DNA from: Acanthosoma haemorrhoidale
Taxonomy: Eukaryota > Arthropoda > Insecta > Hemiptera > Acanthosomatidae
Direction of reading: 5' to 3'
Length of the DNA stretch: 64,000 nucleotides
NCBI GenBank assembly: GCA_930367205.1
Contig: OV884011.1
Span: 167,659,226 to 167,723,225, forward strand
Positions within the stretch are counted from its first letter, which is position 1. Each line of letters starts with the position of its first letter. The translations under genes and the position numbers were made by a program. Under the pieces are notes generated by a model, which searched no databases, was not told where the DNA came from, and was given only the letters and a program-made list of their open reading frames with translations. This document shows, piece by piece, positions 32,901 to 40,900 of the stretch.

Positions 32901-33475
32901 GATCCTACATTTATTAATAATTATTAGGGAAAGAAGCCATATATGGGTATAGTCTTTGCGAGAGTTTCTCACTTACCGAAGAGGAATTGGAATATTGAAA
33001 AAGTTGTCACTCGTGCTTCTGTTTGTAGAGCGCCCGACTGGATATGGGAGGTCTCCCGATCCTGCCGATTTTTTTCTTTGGTTAATAATCATTAATTATA
33101 ATTATGGGATTCACAGAACTTGGCATTGTGATGGTTTTGATGATTTTGAAAAAAGTCATGGAAAGCTAAGCACTTAAAACTGGGTCCTGTGAAAAATAGA
33201 AAAAAGAATTCGAAGCAAGTAAATAGCAAAAATGACTCACCCATGGTCTGGCTTTGAATCTTAAACCTCTTTTCCATGGTGGTCATGGTGCCTCCGGCGT
33301 ATGAGTAGCAGGCGGAGAAGGTGCAGCCCAGGAGACCGTACAGGAGCACGTAGGCCTTATAGTTGGCCATCCTCTGGAGAAGCGGACCCTTCACACAGCC
33401 GATACCGCAGGTCGTCTCCTCATCTTCCTCTTCTTGTCCGGCCTTCCGGCCATTCAACATACCCTCCGCCTCCAT
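5989..33475 (-). CDS. Organic anion transporting polypeptide (OATP/SLCO family transporter), complete
   Basis: Twelve coding exons join in frame: 33475-33241, 16247-16023, 14786-14595, 12699-12559, 12009-11866, 11615-11451, 9948-9753, 9184-9046, 7599-7415, 6669-6566, 6482-6381, 6122-5989. Together they give 1962 nt, 653 aa plus TAA, the usual OATP length. OATPs are twelve-helix plasma-membrane carriers for amphipathic organic anions, and some insect members import ecdysteroids. Seen here: helix 1-2 region YKAYVLLYGLLGCTFSACYS; ISVGNDISQMF; the family signature region DPRWVGAFWIGW in exons 4-5; FPKTLPK; and exons 8-9 with the Cys-rich extracellular loop (CNAACHCEF, SPVCAYGKNFISPC, CVCVEE). Exon 11 has STCLVWGKTC and the last exon ends in a charged cytoplasmic tail (ELETESK). 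The start is MEAEG at 33475; the frame upstream is closed by TGA and TAA. Intron 1 is 16,993 bp and holds both LTR retrotransposons. Which insect OATP subfamily this is cannot be told by eye. Confidence 0.93.
8388..8602 (+). repeat. LINE family A 3' end with poly(A)
   Basis: The sequence GGTGAGCCTCATCACCTAG, then ATGCATCTGCGAATGCAGCACGAGGAGA, AATAAAG and a 20-base A run matches the 3' UTR following the jockey-like coding remnant at 29264-29890. This is a 5'-truncated LINE insertion in an OATP intron (between exons 8 and 9), plus-strand orientation. Confidence 0.6.
10640..11270 (+). pseudogene. Jockey-like LINE fragment (family C): C-terminus of ORF2 plus 3' UTR
   Basis: With frame changes the plus strand reads SIENKLLIYKVIPKPIWAYE, then KVLRTIVNAPYYGRNTTLHN and AIYIHEFI. 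These are characteristic of the C-terminal domain of jockey-type LINE reverse transcriptases, after the YADD core. The following GGTATGAATGAGAACATTTAT and CCTATAAGGCAGATTGTAAT match, in reverse complement, 54640-54710, which carries the poly(A) end of a second copy. Stops and frameshifts make it dead. It lies in the OATP intron between exons 6 and 7. Confidence 0.7.
16649..16774 (+). repeat. Left copy of direct repeat flanking the retroelement nest
   Basis: About 126 bp, near-identical to 26661-26776, including the stretch TATTCTGGGGCTATATCCCC and a following A run and CCTCAAGTTAATAAATCGAG. The right copy lacks about ten bases (TAGAATATAA) and has a few substitutions. The two copies bracket the LINE tail and both LTR elements. 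Confidence 0.8.
17017..17219 (+). repeat. 5' LTR of element 1
   Basis: Begins TGTAGGGTAACA and ends GACAGCAACA. I see no difference from 21319-21521. At 203 bp it is short for a gypsy LTR. Confidence 0.93.
17222..17235 (+). other. Primer-binding site, tRNA-Trp
   Basis: TGGTGACCCCGACG, two bases after the LTR, is the reverse complement of the conserved tRNA-Trp acceptor end including CCA. It lies seven bases before the gag ATG. Confidence 0.8.
17242..18108 (+). CDS. gag: Gag of element 1
   Basis: 288 codons from the first ATG after the primer site (MPQNGSENG) to TAG at 18106-18108. The sequence KLPPFWVERPEIWFCQAEAQ near residue 32 is the typical opening of the capsid-like region in this gypsy group, where the protein packages element RNA into virus-like particles. 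Near the C-terminus CYFHFRFGPKCQSDKC then KTPC gives a Cys-x2-His...Cys-x3-Cys finger, the CHCC arrangement described for CsRn1-clade Gag, preceded by a basic Arg/Ser stretch. The reading frame is intact. It overlaps the pol frame by 34 bases. Confidence 0.88.
   Translation: MPQNGSENGDDDEKGKNIVNKPNLHVDRVAIKLPPFWVERPEIWFCQAEAQFELSNVTREETKFNYLIAQLDLKAVENIWDLVKSEEKDKYTKAKERLLNIYRESEDRQIRKLISGLDIGDMKPSQLLRKMKGLATSEVSDKLIKTLWLDKLPSQIRSILTFTDGDLDKLADIGYRIWEIRPQNMMEEVRESKPNAPDPFSFPQLIAKLEAMDQEIKRLGRSRDTSTAPHRNRRRSQSRGRYRDGGKYCYFHFRFGPKCQSDKCKTPCQWETDHGKSEKQGNYKQQQM
18075..21233 (+). pseudogene. pol: Pol of element 1 (protease, RT, RNase H, integrase) with one nonsense codon
   Basis: The pol frame is open from 18075, with no ATG of its own before the protease, so it is expected to be read by frameshift from gag. 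Domains in order: aspartic protease (LVDSGADVSVIP, about 18189); reverse transcriptase (ICGDYRRLNAI near 18800, FSFLDDVLIAS near 19085-19117); RNase H (FTDASDFAIG near 19545, YTDHKPLIF near 19745). Integrase follows with an HHCC finger (HSLSHPG near 20110, CIGCQSNK near 20212), the catalytic region HLDIIGPLPP, TDQGRQFESE and NGKVERLHR, and a C-terminal basic tail. It ends TGA at 21231-21233. A TAG at 19476-19478, between RT and RNase H, interrupts an otherwise open frame. It could be a real lesion, a readthrough position or a sequencing error. Confidence 0.9.
18081..18087 (+). promoter_or_regulatory. Probable -1 ribosomal frameshift site between gag and pol
   Basis: GGGAAAC sits in gag phase as G GGA AAC, the canonical X-XXY-YYZ slippery form. 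It lies inside the 34-base window (18075-18108) where gag and pol frames are both open. Pol is in the -1 frame relative to gag, so slippage here would make Gag-Pol. A downstream pseudoknot was not worked out. Confidence 0.65.
21319..21521 (+). repeat. 3' LTR of element 1
   Basis: Identical to 17017-17219 as read base by base. Preceded by the polypurine tract GGGAGAGGAG and followed by the TACT target duplication. Confidence 0.93.
21656..22250 (-). repeat. 3' LTR of element 2
   Basis: 595 bp, starts TGTCGGGTAATG and ends GAACCGCCACA on the plus strand. It appears identical to 26026-26620. A 63-codon frame inside both LTRs (21708-21899 and 26078-26269) is identical in the two and is not taken as a gene. 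Confidence 0.92.
22790..25939 (-). CDS. pol: Pol of element 2 (protease, RT, RNase H, integrase), open but without its own start
   Basis: 1049 sense codons without interruption to TAA at 22790-22792. The N-terminal end still carries the tail of gag, CAVCKDAHRCRRPC, the CHCC finger region, fused in frame to the protease (YLVDTGAAISVLP). Then come RT (CGDYRQLN, FIYLDDILIAS near 24800-24835), RNase H (LATDASDTAMG near 24355, YTDHKPLTH) and integrase (HSLSHPGVRASR, CIACQTSKV, HIDLVGPLPT, TDQGRQFESELF, NGRIERWHRS), and a C-terminal DRVKPAYLL segment like that of element 1. The frame is open up to a TGA near 26008, but the first in-frame ATG comes only after the gag finger (NVAMVRAVPM). Expression would therefore need an unusual start; capsid would have to come from another element. 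Confidence 0.88.
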   Translation of the reverse strand: MRWPTHQPRPTKHAVLCAVCKDAHRCRRPCRWVDDATTQVGKLNVAMVRAVPMAAITFRRLFVTDVRTRQHYLVDTGAAISVLPPPKVKKAIPSDYQLYAANGSSIPTYGEVNRNLDLGLQRIFKWNFIMAEVQQPILGADFLAHYHLLVDLQHRQLIDGITGRRTTGRTHVATLSVISSIPPDNKYAGLLRRYPQLTRPQQPMSSILPTKVEHYIDTRGPPVCSKARRLAPAKYQAAKEEFRRMMDEGICRPSNSPWASPLHIVTKKDGTIRPCGDYRQLNNKTIPDRYGVPNISDFNNQLFGTTIFSTLDIKRAYHHIPVNPQDIPKTAIITPFGLFEFLRMTFGLRNAAQSFQRYMDNIFRDLQFVFIYLDDILIASVSEEEHHRHLETVFGRLAAHGLTLNIAKCVLGQPEVGFLGYHVSPQGIVPSPAKVQVILDYPRPTTIRDLRRFLGMVNFYRRCLPNAAEHQSVLNAYLQGAKKNDRTIVNWTEEAASAFEETRRTLANAAYLAHPSTDGQLILATDASDTAMGAALQQMEGGALRPIGFFSRAFNTAQSKYSTFDRELLAIYEAVKYFRQLLEAREVIIYTDHKPLTHAMAQQSDTSCPRRMRYLNYIAQFTTEIRYCKGEDNVVADALSRIEAICVPENFQKLHTAQVEDQELTVFREQNATCRLEPVNIPGSDISLICETSLGEPRPYLPSGFRRSTFDQLHSLSHPGVRASRKMMSQRFFWPGMNNDVARWARCCIACQTSKVHRHTITPPGQFAAAGRFEHVHIDLVGPLPTSEGKRYILTMIDRATGWPEAIPLGNMEATTVADAFFSGWVARFGTPIRITTDQGRQFESELFTRLTRLLSVERIRTTAYHPQSNGRIERWHRSLKTALTAHSQHRQWTRSLPAVLLGLRSVIKEDLGCSVAERTYKKPLRLPGEYFTPTQVDLDVRRNITQHREDTKKTFISKDLNTCTHVFVRQEHRRSLEPAYTGPHPVVSRNNKTIVIMADNKETRISLDRVKPAYLLNTTESLPTPGEPEELGNTPPPYLCTRSSVARR
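26026..26620 (-). repeat. 5' LTR of element 2
   Basis: Matches 21656-22250 at a constant offset of 4370 bases with no difference noticed. Its outer edge is followed by ACAAG, the target duplication. Confidence 0.92.
26661..26776 (+). repeat. Right copy of direct repeat flanking the retroelement nest
   Basis: Matches 16649-16774 apart from a roughly ten-base gap and a few substitutions. A G run followed by AAACATCAAATAG stands immediately before it (26641-26662), and a near copy (GGGGGGGAAAAAACATCAAATAGG) stands immediately after it (26776-26798). The right copy is therefore itself bracketed by a short repeat. Confidence 0.75.
27731..27999. mobile_element. hAT-type MITE with perfect 8 bp target duplication
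   Basis: 269 bp with terminal inverted repeats CAGTGGCGTAACTA and, from the other end, CAGTGGTGTAACTA. It is flanked on both sides by CCGATCGG (27723-27730 and 28000-28007). The CAGTGGCG-type end and 8 bp duplication are typical of hAT elements. The interior has GGGGCCC blocks and no ORF. It sits in OATP intron 1. Confidence 0.9.
28985..29890 (+). pseudogene. Jockey-like LINE remnant (family A): ORF2 C-terminus and 3' UTR
   Basis: From about 29264 an open stretch reads LTHLLTSPNPSLRLKLSIYK, VLRPTLLNGAPLFRYLTY, RRLQQFQNGILMKVVRGTSF and FIQRRHIKFFDSPQYL, ending TAG at 29645-29647. It is clearly homologous to the longer copy at 53245-53976 (HLITSPAASFRLKLLIDKSV, LQNFQNNILRSALWH, RRRLIKFFDS). 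This is the region after the RT core of jockey-type LINEs. A 3' UTR follows with GGTGAGACCCATCACCTAG, AATAAAG signals and an A-rich end near 29890. The piece at 28985-29066 repeats 29266-29345, so a partial second copy is joined on the left. Confidence 0.75.
29900..31110. other. Intronic stretch without recognised feature
   Basis: AT-rich part of OATP intron 1. The 74-codon frame at 30857-31081 has no recognisable motif. Nothing else was seen. Confidence 0.5.
31116..31915 (-). repeat. Solo LTR related to element 2
   Basis: 800 bp beginning TGTTGGGTCGTCACGAGG and ending GGTCGCTACA, flanked by the 5 bp duplication CATGT (31111-31115 and 31916-31920). The start (CCCTAGCCCTGGTGA, GACCTGGACAATCGTT, GCCCCGACAGTGCACTATG) and the end (AGTATAGGGTGATTT) match the element 2 LTR at 21656-22250. 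No internal sequence remains, so it is the product of LTR-LTR recombination of a related family. The strand given follows element 2. Confidence 0.85.
32010..32400 (+). pseudogene. LINE family A 3' end
   Basis: Opens with a frame reading HLINPVFNPLTPPPFPDRWQ, homologous to YLTNPVFNTITPAPFPHRWQ at 29566-29625. The 3' UTR follows (GGTGAGCCCCATCAC, TTGTATAAAATGTAGCCAAG, CAAGGGGATA). This copy served to recognise the split LINE around elements 1 and 2. Confidence 0.65.
32652..32758 (-). pseudogene. LINE reverse transcriptase fragment
   Basis: The minus strand reads LKPAKSGDHPAHYRPISLLP and then QIGKKIEKILKRFI before a TGA. The HYRPISLL-plus-KIxEK pattern is the first conserved RT block of jockey-type LINEs. 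It is an isolated fragment in OATP intron 1, opposite in orientation to the neighbouring LINE tail. Confidence 0.7.
33000..33110 (+). repeat. tRNA-derived SINE-like repeat, copy 3
   Basis: A-box-like TTTGTAGAGCGCCCGACTGG (about 33021-33041) and B-box-like GGTCTCCCGATCCTGCCG, then a T run and GGTTAATAATCATTAATTAT. It matches the layout of the copies at 2805 and 5840. It ends about 130 bp from the OATP first coding exon. Confidence 0.55.
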
Positions 33476-33479
33476 CTTC

Positions 33480-35840
33480 CTTCCGGTCGGTGCTCTGCGC
33501 CTCCTATATACCTTCTTGGTATCTGCTAGCCCCTCCCACCCCCTTCTCACTTATCACCTGCTGCAAACAGACACAACCAGTAATCATCATATCAGATAAA
33601 AGGTACAACATTTTATTTATTGTTTCAGATTTATGTTTTTTGTTGTTCATAACAAAACCTGAATACAGCGGGATCGCGATAATCTAATTCATATGAAATT
33701 TTGCTGTTTAAAATGAGCGAATTCGGGCTATTTTTAGTTCACAAATGTTTTTATTAAATAAATTTGAAATCTATCATATTGGGCAATAAATAATTGTCAT
33801 TAATGATCTCATTCATCATATATTAAAGGTTAGCATTCACTCACTCCCAGGGTCCTCCCTAGCATTCGAAAATGAAAGTGGAGGTTCGGAAGATCCCTCA
33901 CACTCCTCCGTCATACAGAATACCGACCAGTGGTGATTGACCAAAAGAGCCACAAACACTCATTGGTGAACTCCCACTTTTTTTCAGGATCTCCATGTCA
34001 TGTCATGACATGTCCATCAATGATCGATGGTCCATGAGCATGTCAGCTCCAGATTACGCTCTGCAGTCGTGGAGTGTTATGACGGATCTGGTCAAAATCA
34101 CTAGATAGGCTAACGCTGTAAAACGTGTTATAAAATCCCAATTATTTTTTTGTTAAGATCGAAAAATAGGTCATTATGAGATGTTAATTCTTTTATTCGT
34201 TATTTCTTCCTTATATCTCAACGGAATGGGCTACAGTTTTCGATTGCATAGCCATTAATTATAAAGAGGATGAAACTATTGTAGTTCACATAGGTTTATC
34301 AAATATTATTCTGAGAAACTCATTTGGGATTATTTGAAGTTTACAAATACTGGCACGACTGACTAAGCTCTAACTTGGTGCTACCTAATAAGTTAATGCG
34401 GGCTTCACTAACAAATTTAGTCTGAGTAATGGGCGTAAAACGTTCATCAATAAATAAATTAAATAAATGGCAAAATGATGGATATACCTGATTTTTCTGG
34501 TTTGAATTTATGTTTTATTTGTGTTGTGAAATTGAGTCTTGGGTCTAGATAAACCACAATTGTGTATAATTTGGGGTTTAGATAAGCCCCAAGGTTTATA
34601 GGGCCACAAAGCTTTATTTTCTGCAATATCTTTACCAACGCCTTAAATTTGTAAAAAATAAGAGAAAGGTAATTATGAACATTTTTTCTAAATAATTTTT
34701 TTTTTACAAATTTCACAGTTGTCTTATACTGCCGTGGCGTTACTTTCAAACATCCATAACAATTCGATCATTTTTTTGGAAACAAAAAAAACAATTATAT
34801 TGGCAGACAGAAGATAAAAGAACCGACTTCTGCATTATTCTATGGCATCGCTTTGAAAAATCATCGAGCATAAGTTTCTGTGTGATACCTCCCCTGAGAG
34901 TCAAACATGATGTGGTCTTCATCAATGTTGGCAGCATTGAGTGATTCTGTGCATCAGAAGTTCTAAGTGACTCCTTTCGTATATCTGAGCCAGTCGTGCA
35001 AAACCAGATAAGTCGAGTTATTTAAAAAAATGATTTTCGCCGTACTTTCAGGTCTCTTTTGTTATGATTTATGTCGTGTAAAATCGGTTAATTCTTTTTC
35101 AGTTGCATGTGGAATTTTAAAGTAGCTTAGTTCTGTTCGTTTGATTTTTCAATTTCTTAAGTTAATGATTTTGTCTTAGCTCGTTTTTCACAATTTCCAT
35201 CTGATATCTGAACGTCAGTTGAGCTTTATTTCTCTGTTTCTAAACAATAGTGGGTTATTTTTAAGAACCACCCTGTCTATAATATACACTCACAAATATA
35301 CCCACCCAAGTGTGGCTTCTGGCAGTCACTGTGTAGCTAGAAACCCGACCAAACTTTTGTCGATTAAAAACACAAAAAAAATTAACTTTCTAAGAAATAG
35401 CTTACAAACAGTGACATCTATCTCTCACTTCTCAAGTAAACGTAAAAATATCTTATTGATTGTTAAATATCTACACGGCACTTCCCCCTCCCCCCGACTT
35501 ATCCAATATTTTTATCGCTTTTTCGACTTATCACTTGTGCACCTCACTATGACACAAATACGACCTTACACTCAGATTTACGAATTCCATAAGTACATAC
35601 GCACATCACGAGTATGTGAAATATATTCCATCAAAAACCATAGGGATACCCGAATCCATGCAAACTTGAACTAGCAACACAAGACTAACCTGATATCCCA
35701 TGACACTTCTCGAGCAACTGGAGTAGGGATTTAATCATTCAAATTCACTGTCAAAAAAGAAAAAAAAGTAGGTGACTTGCTGTGACAGACAATGCCCGCA
35801 GAGAGCGAAGAGTCAAATTAATAATTCTAGAGCTATTATG
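33480..35840. other. OATP upstream region without recognised coding sequence
   Basis: The minus strand has an acceptor-like TGTTTGCAG at about 33561-33569, so the exon carrying the OATP start probably begins near 33560 and is preceded by an untranslated exon. Small palindromes such as CATGTCATGACATG lie near 33996-34012. The 151-codon plus-strand frame at 35219-35674 has no recognisable motif and low-complexity character; I do not call it. Confidence 0.4.
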
Positions 35841-35863
35841 TGATAATTGCAATAGGGCATTAC

Positions 35864-36060
35864 CATGGATTGTGAAGTCGGACGATCCGCGAGCTGAGCA
35901 CCGCTCGACTGCTGACAGATGTCTCTGATTGAATAATCGTTGGAGGAAATGGACTGTTTGTTGTCCTCGACCTCCTCACTTATTCGCGACTTGGACAGTC
36001 TGGAGGACAAGGTGTTTTGTACACGAGCCACACTATCGTTATTGACATACCCACACTATC
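35864..36060 (-). other. Candidate upstream exon or independent small exon
   Basis: A minus-strand frame reads VARVQNTLSSRLSKSRISEE and RDICQQSSGAQLADRPTSQS. Base composition is richer in C and G than the surroundings, and it ends at a donor-like ATG/GTAATG near 35865-35866. Joined to the acceptor near 33561 it would not continue into the OATP frame, so if it belongs to OATP it is untranslated or uses another acceptor. There is no ATG at the head of the frame. Weak case. Confidence 0.25.
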
Positions 36061-36647
36061 AGATCCTTGTGAATAAAAACAGTTTATTTCAAATCGGGGG
36101 GCTTCGCTCACCAAGCACCATGGCAACTCGTTGCTTAGCAGCTCTGTCTTAGCCGGGCTCCCTGATGAAGTGTATTTACTTGGATGGCTCCAAGGTTGTG
36201 AGCTATTTATCCATTTGATATAGGTAACAACATTGACAAGAATAAATATGAGAGTATGCCCCGTGGTCGACCTGTCAATTTAGTCAAAACGTAGTAGTTT
36301 GTATTTGGGAGTAGGAATTTAGCGAATCTAATGAAAACGTAAAGTGTACACTGACTGCGTGTTTTCTCAGTTTTAAGTGATTTTTCAACAAAAAACAAAT
36401 GAATGCTCTTTGTCTCCCGACAATGGAGAGCTTAAAAGTGTTTTCCCTAGAGAATAGAAATTATGATCGAAAGTACTCATCCGATTGTAGATGGACCAGG
36501 GCTTCTTATAGTGCCAAATATGGTGAGCTCATTTTGTAGTTTTGCTACCCTATTTTTATATGGGATGAGCTCCTGTCTGCAATTTCACTCCTAGAACATC
36601 TCATCAATTGAAGTGCCGTTCCAAACTTAGAAGCCTAACAAGCCAAG

Positions 36648-37147
36648 NNNNNNNNNNNNNNNNNNNNNNNNNNNNNNNNNNNNNNNNNNNNNNNNNNNNN
36701 NNNNNNNNNNNNNNNNNNNNNNNNNNNNNNNNNNNNNNNNNNNNNNNNNNNNNNNNNNNNNNNNNNNNNNNNNNNNNNNNNNNNNNNNNNNNNNNNNNNN
36801 NNNNNNNNNNNNNNNNNNNNNNNNNNNNNNNNNNNNNNNNNNNNNNNNNNNNNNNNNNNNNNNNNNNNNNNNNNNNNNNNNNNNNNNNNNNNNNNNNNNN
36901 NNNNNNNNNNNNNNNNNNNNNNNNNNNNNNNNNNNNNNNNNNNNNNNNNNNNNNNNNNNNNNNNNNNNNNNNNNNNNNNNNNNNNNNNNNNNNNNNNNNN
37001 NNNNNNNNNNNNNNNNNNNNNNNNNNNNNNNNNNNNNNNNNNNNNNNNNNNNNNNNNNNNNNNNNNNNNNNNNNNNNNNNNNNNNNNNNNNNNNNNNNNN
37101 NNNNNNNNNNNNNNNNNNNNNNNNNNNNNNNNNNNNNNNNNNNNNNN
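36648..37147. other. Assembly gap (500 N)
   Basis: Exactly 500 undetermined bases, a conventional gap size. It separates the OATP upstream region from the 3' flank of the acyl-CoA synthetase gene, so their true spacing is unknown. Confidence 0.99.
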
Positions 37148-37976
37148 TTTGGCAATCGATGTTCAAGCTTGAGAGTTTTACATTGTTTAAAAATTAATTA
37201 GGCTTAAACAATCTAAGAAAAACTATTTGTAATTTAATATAAATATATTTTTAAATGGTATAACAACATTTTTAGTTTTTTTTTGTTTTAATAATATGTA
37301 CAAAATAACAAGAAGAAAAAATAAATTCAAATGGAATCAAGGAATCCATTTGAGCTTTAAATCTGTTTAGAACACCATGTCTGATTAAAATAAATGTTGC
37401 CTAGTATTAGAAAGAAGATCACTTTATTGAAAACAAAACACAGCATAGCGAAGCTGCTCAACTATAGTGAGGTATTTAGTACTTGTCCAACCCTCACACA
37501 ATAGTCAATTTATGATATCTTTACTACAATTATTGCTTTTATAAAACCAAAAGTCTTTGTATTAATATATACAATACATTTAGATATAATAAATAAAATA
37601 AAGGAAACGGTGACTGATAACCGTAAGTGTGTCGATAGTAATCTCCTCCACTATTGGCAACAGATTTTTTTTTGACCACTTTGAAGAAATTGGCTATCAT
37701 AAATTGCATAGTTCCCCTCAGACCTTCAAGTCTCTCTAGCCGTATTCTTCTTATTACAGCTTTACCTTCATCATTTTGGAAAATTAAACTTTAAAAAGAT
37801 ACTCTTTTTCTGCAGAATTCTTACTCAGATTTAAGATTTTTTTTGTTCCGGTAGACTCCATGAATGTTCTAAACATGATAGGCAATGTATGCTATCCAAA
37901 CATTTCATACCACGGATAACACAGGTATTAGAATTGAATTGTTTTGTTTCCTCTTCTAAATATATGAAAGAAATGT
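37148..37976. other. 3' flank of the acyl-CoA synthetase gene
   Basis: AT-rich. A minus-strand AATAAA (plus-strand TTTATT near 37419) could be the polyadenylation signal for the gene ending at 37977. No other feature seen. Confidence 0.3.
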
Positions 37977-40900
37977 TCAATCGAATCGTACTTCCACTTT
38001 AGCAATTTCTTTTAGTTCCCTTCGCAGGATCTTGCCGGCAGCTGACTTTGGTATCTCATTGACGACCAACACTTTAGCAGGTCTCTTGTAGGAGGCAACT
38101 TGGTCGTTTATCCAGACCGACACCTGACCCGGATCTATGGTGCGGCCAGGAACCGGGACTAAGAAGGCTACCGGAAGTTCACCTGATCGAGGGCAGACCG
38201 CGGAAGTAACCCCAGCCTCCGCTACATTTGGGTGCTGTCGTAGAACGGCCTCAAGTTCCGCCGGTGCCACCTGCAATAGTACAAATGAATGAAAAAATAA
38301 ATTAATTCCGGGGCTAAGTACTCTTAAAATACTTACAATGAACATATTATGCTATGCTTATTCTGGCATTTAACATGTGTACACCACACAAGTGTGGTCA
38401 AACAGGGGGGTAGTGAGGTATGAAATTAGTAATTTCCGGGTTTGCTTGGGAAGATTTTACCGGGAGCTTTGTTTCAGTGCAGAAATAAATCGTCAAGAGA
38501 TTCAGGATACATGTGGTTTCCAGGAGAGGGTTTGGCCAAAAACAATACTTATGTTTTTTAGGGATTTGTAGAAGAAATGGGACTGCCATTAATAGTTGAA
38601 GGCAGCAAGGGGTTTGTGAAGTGAACTGGAACCTATGATAACAGCCTTTAACTTCTCAGCGTTAAGCCTTAACTTCTTACTGTCCATCCAAGCGTTGATT
38701 CTATTAAGGTCTTCCAGAATTTCGTAAAACACGGAACTCCAAGGAAAAGTAAATTAAATCTGGTAAACGTTGACGTTTTTTATAGGGAAGATTGTTTACG
38801 TAGGCATTGAAATGTGTAGAAGCACGGGACGTTTGGGCAACACCTGAAGTCAGAGTTAACGCGCAGGATGGTGGATGATCGGGGATGGGGGCAAGTTAGT
38901 TACGACCAGAAAGGATTGGTGGGACCACACTAGTTGTTCGTAGGGATTAGAGAGATAGGTAGAATGAAAATCGTTTGATGAGATAGGATTTGGGATTTAT
39001 TTAAGTGGGTGGAATAAAGCCTTTGTCTAAGCCATAGGAAATAAATTATTCTGAAAGGAAAAATTGTCGATACTGGTCGAAAACTGGCAGAATGAAAGGG
39101 AGACATAGCTTCGTTAATTTGAAAGGGTTAGTTGTGATAGATAATATTCTGTTTGGTTTAGTGATGTTGGTAGAGCTCTTTAATCATATGTAATGCTGGT
39201 TGACAGTTCTAATAAACTATCAGTATGCACGGCATGTATGCTTGTATTGAGAAATTGGTGAATAAGATTGTTTTCGTCTCATTCCTCTCAACTCGTCGTT
39301 GTCTTACAAAGGATATCATTTCATCTGGGTTTATTGTGACCATGCGAGTATTCATTAGATTATCCTACCAAACTTTACTCACCTGGAAGCCCTTGACTTT
39401 GATGAGCTCCTTTAGCCTGTCTACTACGAAGAAATTTCCCTGTTCGTCACCATACCCAATGTCCCCCGTGTGCAACCATCCATCACTCTCCAGTGTATCT
39501 GCAGTGGCTTTCGGATTGTTATGGTAACCTTCCATCACCTGGCAAATGAAGAGAATATTAATGGGATCTATAAGTAAATATTAATATCGTCACAATCATA
39601 CATACAGCTTTGACCAATCACAATATTCTAAAAAGAGGTAAACGTATTGATCTGAAAATCAGCTGTATCTCCATTTTTCCTCACTGTATCAACTTTTATA
39701 CTAACTAAAATCTTCTCATGTAAATTTTACTAATGTAATGTACAGATAATTCATTCCATGATAATAACGTAATAAATAACATTTAAAGAATGAAAAAAAA
39801 AAGTTTTCACTTACTCTTGTTTCTTACTCCGAATCATCCCTGTCTCTTTCTGACAATAACTGGCCCCTTCTCTGCTAGAAAAAACTCAACTACCTACCCT
39901 GGCAACATATCTGAACCCTAAAAACAATCCTTGCATTTTCCCAGGTCAATTATCCCTAACTACCTGTCCTAAAACACAAGGTCTTGACAGTACTTCATAT
40001 TCTAGCTATTAATTTTAGTATTAAAATCCAATTAATCGTAAAAATATCACTAGAATAGACTTTTTTTATCTTTTAATAAATAACTAGTCTGTATGTTTCC
40101 AACCTACCTGAGGACCTCGGAAGCACAGCTCTCCGTTCATGTGAGGCTGGAGTGTCTCTCCGGTGTTGATGTCGATGACTTTCGCCTCTGTACTGGGTAC
40201 TGGGGCTCCGATGGTAGCCGTGTCCTCGCAGCCCGGAAGAGGAAACGTCAGGACGGGTGACGACTCCGTCATGCCGTAGGCTATGTGGACAGTGCATTGT
40301 CAGTACTGCGGAAGGTAGAGTATAGTTTGGGAATAGGGTCGATGAGTTAGTTACCTTGGACTATCTTGTGCGGCTTTTTACCGTTCACTTTGGCTATGTC
40401 TGTCGCGCTGCAAGGAGCCGCCCCCGTCATCGTGTATCTTATGCCTTGCAACATCTCCGGCTTCACCTGGGGTTGACTGCCGAGGAAGTTTATGATGGGT
40501 GGCACTGCGTGAAGAACAATGTCCTGCAATAGTAGTGCTTATGAAAACAAATAGAAAGGGAGCAATGTATTAAAACGCATATAAGTAATTCTCGGGGACC
40601 TATTATGAATCACTAATTTTTCTGTTATATTTTATACCCAAATTTATTTTGAAAGGACAATGCCTCCAATCTTTCATTAGTAAGATACTATGACTGTCAA
40701 CAATTATCTTCAGGGAAAGTCTTATTCCATGTAGGCCAGTTTATAAAAGAAATACTCAAGCTAATAATGTGTCAATACCAATGTCTCTCATTTTTATTTG
40801 TTCAATAGGAAATTTTTGATGTTGTTTAGGAAATTAAATGAAGTATTTTAGAGACTCACCTTGTTGTTGGCAAGAATTTTTAAGAAGGGTGCAGGATCAA

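Noticed and set aside
33476..33550. N-terminal extension of OATP (GTG start reading RRGWEGLADTKKVY)
   Set aside because: There is no ATG in the extension and TGA/TAA close the frame just upstream; MEAEG at 33475 is the first Met.
35219..35674. 151-codon plus-strand frame
   Set aside because: Low complexity, no ATG context, domain or splice signal that would support a gene.
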